From Corbicula japonica (Eukaryota; Mollusca; Bivalvia; Venerida; Cyrenidae), in assembly GCA_038501625.1 (NCBI GenBank), contig JAZAYU010000019.1, forward strand, positions 5,458,324 through 5,522,323: DNA of 64,000 bases, written 5' to 3'. Below are positions 35,201-47,200 of the stretch, piece after piece; within the stretch, counting starts at the first letter, position 1; every line of letters starts with the position of its first letter. The translations under genes were made by a program, and so were the position numbers. The notes under the pieces were generated by a model that was not told the origin of the DNA, searched no databases, and worked only from the letters and a program-made list of their open reading frames with translations.

Positions 35201-38200
35201 GTGGCGTGGTGAAGTACAGTATGGTATGCTGGTTGCTGTTGTTGGTGGTGGTGTTGCTGTTGTTGGTGGTGGTGGTGTTGCTGTTGTTGGTGGTGGTGTT
35301 GTTGCTGTTGTTGGTGTTGTTGTTGGTGGTGGTGTTGTTGGTGTTGGTATTGTTGGTGTTGTTGGTGGTGGTGGTGGTAGTGTTGTTGCTGGTCGTGGTG
35401 GTGGTGGTGTTGGTTGTTGGTGTTGTTGTTGTTACTGTTGTTGGTGGTGGTGTTGATGTTGTTGTTGGTGGTGGTGTTGATGTTGTTGGTGTTGTTGTTG
35501 GTGGGGGTGTTGCTGGTGGTGGTGGTGTTGTTGTTGGTGCTGGTGTTGATGTTGTTGGTGTTGTTGTTGTTGGTGTTGTTGTTGTTGGTAGTGGTGTTGT
35601 TGTTGTTGGTGGTGGTGTTGGTGGTGGTGATGATGTTGTTGTTGGTGGTGGTGGTGTTGTTGTTGGTGGTGTTGGTGTTGTTGTTGTTGGTGGTGTTGTT
35701 GTTTTTGGTGTTGTTGGTGGTGGTGATGGTGTTGTTGTTGTTAGTGGTGGTGTTGTTGATGATGGTGGTGGTGGTGTTGTTGTTTGTGTTTGTGTTGTTG
35801 TTGGTGGTGGTGTTGATATTGTTGTTGGTGGTGGTGTTGGTGTTGTTGTTGGTGGTGTTGTTGTTGTTAATGGTGGTGCTGTAGTTGTTGTTGGTGGTGG
35901 TGTTGGTGTTGTTAATGGTGTTGTTGTTGTTGGTGGTGGTTGTGTTGTTGGTGGTGGTGATGGTGTTGTTGCTGGTGTTGTTGTTGTTGTTGTTAGTGGT
36001 GGTGGTGGTGTTGGCGGTGTTGTTGTTGTTGTTGTTGGTGGTGGTGTTGTTGTTGTGTTGGTGTTGTTGTAGTTGTTGTTGGTGGTGGTGTTGGTATGTG
36101 GAGGTGGTGGTGGGTGGTGGGGGTACAGTACAGTACAGTGTTATGGTATGGTATGGTATGGTATGGTATGGTATGGTATGGTATGGTATGGTATGGTATG
36201 GTATGGTATGGTATAGTATAGTCTATGCACCCACTACCCACCCCACAATTACTCAACACTTTCAACCAAAGTATGTTAAGGACATCTGTTTTAAACCTTT
36301 TATATAGCATTTCATATGAAAAACACTAACATTGAAACTTTAACAATTATTTATAAGTCTTAATTCTAATTTCAAGTGAAAAGGGGCAAAAATCAAATAT
36401 AAAAAAGCAAGGATGAGTTATGGGCCTTTGAAAATAAACCTGATGTAAGATAAAATAAAGGTATACAAAGTTTTAAACCTTAATTTTTAAGTCTAAAAAG
36501 GGCAGTAATTTGAAAAAAATCAAAGAGTTATGGTTCTTGGCATACATAGTCAGGGTCATGATGGTGAATAAGTTTCAAAGCTATAGTACAAGAAGTATGA
36601 AAGTAACTAGCTTGCACGCAAACTTTAACCTGAAATTCTAAGTCGAAAAAGGGCCATAATTTGATTAAAAATGAAAGAAAGAGTTATGGTTCTTGGCATA
36701 CATAGTCAGGGTCATGATGGTAAACAAGTGTCTTAAGTCTCAAAGCTATAGTACAAGAAGTATTAAAGTAACTAGCTTGCACGCAAACTTTAACCTGAAA
36801 TTCTAAGTTGAAAAAGGGCCATAATTTGATTAAAAATGAAAGAAAGAGTTATGGTTCTTGGTATAAATAGTCAGGGTCATGATGGTAAACAAGTGTCTTA
36901 AGTTTCAAAGCTATAGTACAAGAAGTATGAAAGTAACTAGCTTGCATGCAAACTTTAACCTGAAATTCTAAGTCGAAAAAGGGCCATAATTTGAACAAAA
37001 TGGAAGTAAGAGTTATGGTTCTTGGCATACAATCTTGAAATATGATGATGAACAAGTGTTGAAAGTTTCAAAGCTGTAGTATAAGTAGTATGGAAGTTAT
37101 GGGTTTGCACAGTAGCTTGCACACAAACTTTAACCTGAAATTCTTAGTCGAAAAAGGGGCATAATTTGATAAAAATGAAAGTTAGAGTTATGGTTCTTGG
37201 CATACATACTTGGGATATGATGATGAACAAGTGTTGAAAGTTTCAAAGCTGTAGTATAAGTAGTATTGAAGTTATTAGTTTGTATAGTAGCTTGAACGCA
37301 AACTTTAACCTGAAATTCTAAGTCAAAAAAGGGCCATAATTTGATCAAAATGAAAGTCAGAGTTATGGTTCTTGGTATACACACTCTGGACATGATGATG
37401 AACAAGTGTGCCAAGTTTAAAAGCTGTAGTATAAGTAGTATTGAAGTTATGAGTTTGTACAGTAGCTTGCACGCAAACTTTAACCTGAAATTCTAAGTCA
37501 AAAAGGGCCATAATTTGATCAAAATGAAAGTTAGAGTTATGGTTCTTGGCATACACACTCGGGACATGATGACGAACAAGTGTGCCAAGTTTAAAAGCTG
37601 TAGCTATAGTAGTTTTTAAGATATAGGTAGGTTGCACGTAAACTTTAACCAAAGCGGGACGCTGACGGCGACGGCGACGCCGACGCCCAAGTGAGTACAA
37701 TAGCTCGACATATTCTTCGAATAGTCGAGCTAAAAATGCATATATACAGAGGAAAGGGTTAACTTGATTCACTGCTCTCAAACATGAGCAGAGGATTTAC
37801 ATCTATTTGTCTCCAGCACAATCACATCAACCTCATAGAAATTTCTGGACATATTGAGTTTGTGGACATATTAACAAACACTGATTAAAGTCAAATAACA
37901 TTTTGAATATTCAAACATGCCTAACGATTATTTGAATAGTGATTGCAGTATTGGATCCCATCTCTGTGAATGACACAGAAAGTTATAAATTATTATTACA
38001 TTTAAGTAAACTAACTCTTATATTTTTTAAAATTTAGGATTTGAAAATCTAGGGCTAGATCTTGTTATAAAATCCTCAACAATTTGTACCCCACAAATAT
38101 ACACAAAATTACAGTAATAAATAAATGTGCATGATATATCTTAAAATATCAATGAGCAGCATCCATTAATGAAATCATGCTGACTTGTAATGCCCTAAAA

Positions 38201-41200
38201 AAAATTCACCTACCTTGACTATTTCGGACCATTTTGGTTTATCTTCATGATAGTAGATGAGAGTTTTATATTCGGAGCAACCAATACCATCACTGCCACA
38301 ACCAGGATTTATCACTCCCTGAAATCAAAGAGATTTTATATTCTGAGCAACCAATACAATCGCTGCCACAACCAGGGTTTATAACTCCCTGAAATCAAAG
38401 AGATTTTATATTCTGAGCAACCAATAACATCGCTGCCACAACCAGGGTTTATCAATCCCTGAAATCAAAGACTTTTCTCAGATTCCAACTTGAATTATTC
38501 ACCAAAATAGATTTGGTAACAGTTCTGCAATAAAACTAGAATTTGGTGTTCCTCGGTACATGACTTGTGTCGCCTAAAACTGCATTTGAAAGGGGCATAA
38601 CTCAAACAAGTAAAACGGGAATTATTATTCTTGTCGTCACCTATGGCTTATTCATGCAGATGATTTATTTAAGTGAATAGGACAAGAACTTTTAAAATTA
38701 TAGGTAATATGTAGTTTCATATTAAAGCTGGGGGACTACAAGCTGCCACCAATGACGATGATGCCTCCGGACAATCCGGACGATGATGCCTCTGATTGGA
38801 TCCCTATGTGTCTAGATGCTAACACAGGCGACACAATAACTTACACCCCTATCTGTTTATTGTATGGATACAACTTGCACACATGTGTGCAGTCCAGTCT
38901 TACAGTTTGCTTCTTGGTAAGAAATTATCTAATGGATCTAAAAGAAAACTTTGTAGATCCTGATCAGATGGAAAGAATGTGCCTGGATCTGTAAGATGTA
39001 GTAAAGGGTTAAGAAGTGTTTTTTAGCGTTATCTTCTCAACGATACTCAAAATCCTTGCAGCAGTTACTTCCCCTTATAGTAAAGTAACTGCTGATATCA
39101 CAAACATTTTTAACAGTATTTTGAAATTTTGTATATGTAATCTAATAAAATTATGTTTGAATGCTAACATGTCCCAAGTTCAGTATTCATCTAAAATAAT
39201 AAAAAATAGCATGCAAGTAAATAAATATTCATTAGAAACGTTAAAAAATATCTTTCTTTTTGGAATCGTCACCACATATTTATCATCATCACATGGTTTG
39301 TTATGTCACATGTGATGGCAGAGATTTGTGCCTATCAAATCACTGCTTGGAGATTGTACAATACTTTTTCTTTGTCTGTTTTATTTTTGTTTTAGCCATC
39401 GTACTGATAACAAAAGTCTTGTCAAAAACCAATTTTTATATTGTGCAATTTTTATTTATTATGCAAAAGTAAGGTGTAAAAATTTTACCGGTAAGACCTC
39501 GCCTTGTTTATTACACACAAGCATGGTAATTTCCACGTTTTTGTCTGCTGTTTTTGAGCCTCGGTTGAACTCTCCCTCCTGGATTGTCACGTAGATGTCA
39601 TTCCGTACATCACCTGAGAACGAAATTAATTATCAATCTCACTAAAGTCAGATCTAACAAAATGTTAGATCTTTTGTAAGATCTGATGACAGCCTGCAGA
39701 CACCATACAAAAGTAATAGCGATTGTCCCCGATTAGTATTTTTAGAAATAGTCAACGCTGGATGCACAATTAAAACGCTCGGAAAATGATCTGAAGAGGT
39801 CATTACATCAGAATTGAATGCAACATCAACACATATATCCGCAGCAAAATATGTCTTACGCAGGCTGTCAACATTTTCCATGGTTTAAAATACTATTTTT
39901 ACTTTCACTTTGCGATTTTGTAGGCGACAATCTGATTGGTTCAAAGGGTTAGTGATAAAAGCATGTTTTAGTTACTCATTGTCAGATCCTAACAGCAGTT
40001 TTCAGGAATTGATTTTAATCAAATTGATTAATTATATACCCATGAATGATTTAAGCATAAAGCAGCATGTATCTGCATGATTTATACAATGAGGCACATC
40101 CTAAACTGTGGTTTTATGATTCTGTTTCTCTATGTAATGTAACAGTTGTCTTTGTTTTATGTGACATCATAACTACTTCATACAATATTGTGTATTCTGA
40201 TCATAATTTTTAAGTACTCTTTGGCACATACCAATTTCCAAAAAATGAAATTTTCATCGTTGTTCTTTAACCATTAAATATTCTTAAAACATTCATAAAT
40301 TTTCTAAGCCATTCATAAATTTACTATTGCGTTAATATTTTTATTTCTACTATTATACAAACCTTGTGATCAGTTAAGTTTTGCTTTTAAATGTATTTAA
40401 ATTTGTTTAGAGTGAGGAGGGTATATAATAAAAGAACATTATGACAGTATGCAGTCTGTAGGTTCATATTATTTCTTGGTTATGTAAACCACATCACGCT
40501 GGAACTTTGGTCTCGCGAGGTATTGTTTACATAGCCAGCTCAAGTTAATGGATTATGGACAAAGATTAACCCTTTCCTCCATTTATACGCATTTTAACGT
40601 ATATGCGACCAGTGTAGATCCAGATCAGCAGGCACATTCGTGCCGTCTGATCAGGATCTGCACTGGTTGAATTTTGGTCAGTAATAACCTAATGAATCAT
40701 AAAGCGAACAGTGCAGAACCTGATCAGACAGAACGGATGTGCCAGCTGATCTGGATCTACACTGTTTGCCCATGTAATAAAGGTGTGTCTATGGAGGCAA
40801 GGGTAAAACAGTGCAAGTCCTGATCATACAGCAAGGAAGTACCATCTGATCTGAATCTAGTGTACTGCCATAGGAAAAAAGTCTTATCCTGTGAAGTAAA
40901 TCTGGCAACTGATCCGGATCTACATGTTTTGCTTTTTAGATTCATTATTATATTTTATCTGACCAGGAAGCAAACATTGTAGATCCTGATCAGATTACAA
41001 GGACGTGCAGGGTGCAGGCTGATCCGGAACTAAATTAACATTGGTCGCCATGTTTAACAGCCATATCTCATGGAATAAAGGGTTAGAAAAGCAGATAAAC
41101 ATGTTGAGTGGGTGTATTATATTGAGTGGGTGTATTATATTGAGTGGTTGTATTATATTGAGTGGTTGTATTATATTGAGTGGTTGTATTATATTGGGTG

Positions 41201-44200
41201 GGTGTATTATATTGAGTGGGTGTATTATATTGAGTGGGTGTATTATATTGAGTGGGTGTATTATATTGAGTGGGTGTTTTATATTGAGTGGGTGTATGAT
41301 ATTGAGTGGGTGTATTATATTGCAGATCTTACAATCGTACCTGGAAGAATAACATCTGGGAATCCCATTTTCCTTACGATTGTTGTACTGGGTTGTATAA
41401 GGTGAGGGAAGTCCTCCCGTAACTGTAAAAACAACCAATAGCAATTAAGTAACAAGAAGACGCCGCAATGCAAAATAAACAGGTTTTCTTCTTAAATTTT
41501 AAGTGAATAAGTGATAAAGTGTCAAAACTATAAAATACAAGTTAAGAGTTATGAACTTTGTCCTAATATTGCTATTGTTATGTCAGTCAACAATATTACA
41601 ATTCAAAGCTCTACCTTGAAGGGTTACTTAGAAAAATTGAACTTAAACTTGTGGGTGTCAAAAAGCCCCAGCCTACCTGTTTTATGTCACCTTTGAGAAG
41701 TTTGTGTGTGACAAAGAGGCCCTGCCCTCTGTGGTTTATCTCTTTCCCAGTCACTGTCTTCCTCACACAGCTTTCCATAAACTCCTTGTCTCCACACCTA
41801 TCAAAGATAACATAAAATGGTTATTGATGACAGTCAATCAAGAAGCCAAGATTTGTCTTGAGCATCCAAGTCTTGAGGCTAAACTTCAAAATCTTGGTCC
41901 GGTACCCTAGGGTCCCAAGAACCTACTAAACGATTCTTCTGTTTTCAGAGAGGCTAAAATACTACAAACTATAAATAGACTATATCTGTTGTTCCAGCTT
42001 ACATGCTTTCATCACTTACTGTAGAAAGGGAATGAACTCTTCCTGGTCTTCTACCACGGATGTGTTCGTTGTCAGATTTTTCAAGGTTTCTGTGATATCC
42101 ATGGCTGCAAACAGAGTGAAACAAGAGATGTTTGTAAAACATGTATGTCCCTTAACACCAGCTGGAAAGTGATCTGGGATCATAAAATAACATATTGAGA
42201 CCAGTCTCAAATCTCAAGCTTCTGATAACCAGTCGCGATTTCAGTTAATCATATACTTGAGATTTGAGTCTGATCTCCAATCTTAGTTTTATGATCTTGG
42301 GCCCTGCTGTTATCTTATTGAAGGTCACTGTGTCTTTGACCTACTGACCTAAAAATTCAATCAACAGGGTCATCTACGTTATTTTACACATTTTAACGTT
42401 TGTGCAACCAGTGTATATCCAGATCAGCAGGCACATTAGTGTCATCTTATCAGGATCTACACTGGTTGCATCCTGGTCAGAAATAACCTAATGAATCTTA
42501 AAGTGAACAGTGTAGATCCTGGACAGACAGCACAAATGTGCCGGCTGATCTGTATCTACACTGTTTTCCCACGTAAAAAAGGTGTAACTATGAAGTAAAG
42601 GGTTAAAGTCATATGCATGGAGTAAAGAATTGAGCTAGAAACAGCATTGATTACCTGCAGCACCAAATGGACGTCTTAATCCTCGTGTTTGCTTTTTATC
42701 ATCTGCATCTTTGAAATCCATCACCCCTGAAAAAACAATTCCAAATATGAGATTTGTCTGCTTAACCCTTTTCTCCATAAAGACACATTTTTACCAGTGT
42801 AGATCCAGATCAGCCGGCACATCTGTGCTGTCTGATCAGGATCTGCACTGGTTGCATTTTTGTCAGAAATAACCTAATGAATCAAAAAGCCAACAGTTAA
42901 GATCCTGATCAGACCGATCTAAAGTGTTCGCCCATGCAATAAAGGTGTATCTATGGAGGAAAGAGTTAATGCTTCACAAAAGCTTACAGGTTTGCTCCAA
43001 TCATTCTCATTAAAAATTAAAATTATCAAAATCGAATGGCAAAATGCAAAAAAACTTTGCAGAAATCAAATGTTATTATTTTATCTTTATTTTACATAAT
43101 TAATAATATAATAGTTGGAACAGTAAATTCTATTTACATGTGTGACCTTGACCTTTGACCTACTGACCTCAAACAAATAGGGGTGTGCTGACTAATCTCT
43201 CTTACAAATCTAAAGACTGTATGTCAAATCATTGTCTATTTATTGATCGAAAATGGTTGGATACTTACTGAGAGACTGATATGTGCAAAGCAATATACCC
43301 CTGCTTCTTAAAAGGGGGGCATAATGATACTTAAATAAAACATACAATGTTTGAGACAAGCACTTACCACATCGGACTATTTGGAAGACTAGAAATACTT
43401 TCTCCAAAGCACGGTCTTTGGCATCTAAATCCTACAAACAATAACATGAACACTTTACTGCTACATGTACTCACAAATCCAGTCAAGCAGTGTGGTATTA
43501 CTGAATTTTGTGGGGACAAATTTTTGCGAGGCGTTGAAATATTTCACTCAAAACTGAATATGTAGCTTTAACCCTTTCCTGTACAGATACACCTTTATTG
43601 CTAGGGCGAACAGTTTAGATCCTGATCAGCCGGTACATCCGTGCCGTCTGATCAGGATGTAAACTGTTCGCTTTTTGATTCATTAGACTATTTCTGACCA
43701 TAATGCGACTAGTGCAGATCCTGATCAGACGGCACAGATGTGCCGGCTGATCTGGACCTACACTGGTCGCACACACGTAAAAATGCGTATATATCCAGGA
43801 AAGGGTTAATGTCTCGGGTGTGGTTAATATCAATTGTACATTAGTGAAATTTACTTGAAATTTGGACCAATCATTACATTTTAGGACCTGCTGTGAGAGA
43901 TTTTTAGTGTGTTAGTAATAATATTACAATGTCTGCTTCAAATTCACTTGTACATTGAGTACATTACATTTACTTTGTTACAAGTCTTCCTTTGTTTAAA
44001 AAATAAATTTTAACATTTGAAAACATTTAAATTTTTTATCCTGATGTGACCAGGCAAGTTTAGCCCTTTCCTCCATATACACACCTTCATGGCATGGGCA
44101 AACGGTGTAGATCCAGATCAGCTGGCACATCCATGCCGTCTGATCAGGATTTGCACTGTTCACTTTATGATTCCTTTGGTTATTTCTGACCAAAAAGCAA

Positions 44201-47200
44201 CCAGTGCAGATCCTAATCAGACAGCATGAACGTGTTGGCTGATCTGGATCTACACTGGTTGCCCATGCGTAAATATGCGTATATATGGAGGAAAGGGTTA
44301 ATTTAGAAGTTATGGTTGACAGAATACATACTGTGAACACTACTCGTATACTGCTGAGAAAGTCTGGGTCTTTACTCAACTTCTCTTTGTCCCATTTCAC
44401 TATGTAATTCTCACTGAAAATACACAACACATGGTAACATTTGTTTTATTTATGTTACCATAAACAAATTTGATTACATGTATCTCAGCATAGGCAAGAT
44501 AAATGTTCATCAGATAAACACTGATTTTCAGAGCAATAAAACATAATGATATTCAGAGCTATAAAACATATTTCATCAGATAAACCTTGAAATTCAGAGC
44601 TATAAAACATATTTCATCAGATAAACGCTGAAATTCAGAGCTATAAAACATATTACATCAGATAAACACTGATACTTAGAGCTATAAAACATATTACATC
44701 AGATAAACACCGATACTCAGAGCTATAAAACTTATTTCATCAGATAAACACTGATATTCAGAGCTATAAAACATATTTTACGAGAAATTCAGTGTTGTTG
44801 CAAAAAATAATAATTATAGATATATTTGACTTTCTTAAAATATTGGTTATTTTATGGAAAGCTTAAAAAATGTAGTACGTTTTTGCCCAAGTATTCACTG
44901 TACACCAGGGATTCTAAAATTTCCAAATCCCAATCGGACATTTGCCGCCAAAATTCCCGCCATTACGACCGACCCCCACCCACCCCAGCCAAAATTATCC
45001 CCCCTTCACCCCCCAAAAAAAATTATACCCCCTTCCCCCCCCCACCAATATCATTCGCAATCACACCGACGCCGATCAATTGTTCGATCTTATTAAATAA
45101 TTTTCTACGTCCCACACAAAATAACATTTTTACCGTCATTAAAGCCTGAATAAATCTGTAAGCTAAAAACGAAACCGAAAGTAAAAAGTTACATATGCAC
45201 CGTTTACGTCACTCGTAAGGAAAATGCGTTGTGCTGTGCTAGTCACTACGGGAATTATCAAAGTAGTCAACTTTTTTGTGAAAGGCAAAAATTTTAGTAA
45301 AATCTGCATTATATACGTTTCTTAAAATTTGAGCAACAGCAATTTTTAACGTCTTTTTCATTTTATTCCGTCGTCGGTCAATTAGAATTACGCACATCGA
45401 GCAAACTCATCTGTCTTTAATTGCAAACTGTTATATTGTTTTCGTAAATTATGACAATCACAAATACTGAGTCTTTTAATTTGGTCATCAAACATATAGT
45501 TCGTTAATTACCCACCTTTGACTAGCCGCAGTTCAATTGCAAATTAAATGAACTCGTCCGTTGTTAAAATGAGACCGACCATTTCCCGTTTCATCTATAC
45601 CGCAGGCTATTCTAGCGGCGTGTAGTGACTGTAGTCATGGTAGCAGAGTTGTGCAGTCAGTAATTGACAGGTTTATAGCGGATTAAGCGTGAAAAAATGT
45701 ACATGTAGGTAATTTCCTTAACAAGTTATGGGCCACTAAGGGAAAACTTATACTGACTTTGAAATTTTCATGACCGATTTTTCTTACCAATTTTGAAATT
45801 TCAATAGGACATTTTTACCGAAAATCGGTCAATGACCGATCTGCCGACGATTTTAGAATCCCTGCTGTACACAATACAGGCATTATGCTAAATTATAAGA
45901 AACCAGATGTTCATGCTCTGATAGTGGGGTTGTTTTAACTTTAGGGTAGAACTTAGCATATATCTTTGAAAAAGTACATTATTATCAACATTGTCTTCTT
46001 TATGAGCACTTTTACAGTAAAATGGAAAACATTCATCAAAGTTCAAATCACAAATGTTTGATCAACCTGAAAATCATGATAACTTACCATATATACTTCA
46101 TGTCTCTAGCATCAAACAGATTGATGAGTATTTCACAATCATCAACCCTGCACACAAAGTTGTGTAAGCGGACATACAGGTTATAGTTAGCACCAACTGA
46201 AGCTTTCGTTTCCACGGGAACATCTTTGTCTCCTTGCTGTAACATTACAACAATGTCATCTTAACCTATTGCTCCATATATATGCCTTTATGGCATGGGT
46301 GAACAGGGTAGATCCAGATCAGCTGGCACATTCGTTCCATCTGATCAGGATCTGCACTGTTTGCTTTTTTATTCATAAGGTTATTCCTAACAAAAATGCA
46401 ACCAGTGCAGATTCAAATGATACATTTTGACTGAATAATGCAAATTTTACCAAGAAATGCATAATAATTAATGTTATCTTCTCAACTTTTTGACATCATT
46501 TCAAGGATTGACATCAAGTGTCAAAAGGTACAGTACCTTTTCCCATGACATGCCCAAAATAACCTCTGTCATGAAGAGCTATATTATTTTATTTTTGGCT
46601 TTCCAGTGAATTATAGAAATTTCCTGGTGAAATAAAAGTGGTATTTTACTGTGGAATATCATTTTTATTTTCACTGTTTTTTCATGTTGGTATCCAAACA
46701 CACATAACATTCCGATTGATAAAGTTTAGAAAACAGGCTCCAATTTTGGTTTATAACATCATTACGTCACGTCGTAAACAAACTTTTTGGCGCCATTTCA
46801 TGCAATTTTTTTGTTAAATTCACATAAATTGTGCACTAAAAGCATAAAATAAAAATTTGTTTACCGGTGAATGATAAAATTATATTTCACTCGTGAAATC
46901 CGGAATTATGTATTTTCATTCGTGGCTTTGCCACTCGTGAAAATACGAATTCCGGAGCTCGCTCAGTGAAATATATTTCAGTTTTACACTTGAAAAAAAA
47001 TATGCTCTCTATATTTATATATGTGGCAAGTCACGGGAAAAGGTATCACCGATGGTACTTTTTAAATTTCTTGTTGTTACTATATTTGAAAAAATTAATA
47101 TGCAACACAAATTGATCTTTTTAAAGACACAATTCCAATTTTAAAATATAACATGCCAAAAATTAATCAGGATTTGTGCAGATAATGCTATAAGCTGGAA

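Larger units (their letters stand above)
34924..37733 (+). mobile_element. pearl/Helentron-like element with satellite expansion
   Basis: Starts CAAGAGCCAGTCGG; 15-bp inverted repeats GCTCGACTATTCGAA (34950-34964) and TTCGAATAGTCGAGC (37716-37730); ends in CTAA. The core has about seven ~165-bp units (36480-37620) containing GAGTTATGGTTCTTGGCATA, then a GACGGCGACGGCGACG stretch. A 0.9-kb G/T satellite and an ATGGT array sit in its 5' part. No coding. Confidence 0.85.
34713..37762. mobile_element. TTAA MITE split by a pearl-like element
   Basis: Left part 34713-34922 (TTAATCCATTCCTCC to GGTCGCACATGCATAA) and right part 37734-37762 (AATGCATATATACAGAGGAA to TTAA). Joined, they restore the usual ACATGCGTAAAAATGCGTATA end of the family, proving the 2.8-kb element between them came later. 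Confidence 0.85.

Noticed and set aside
35206..36307. Long Val/Leu/Gly-rich open frames of 140-288 codons
   Set aside because: They come from the G/T-only satellite, which has few stops in any plus frame. There is no codon structure or start context.
40995..41444. Open frames with IIHPLN or YYIEWV repeats
   Set aside because: Produced by the 18-bp minisatellite. The real coding in this stretch is DOCK exon 13 in another frame.
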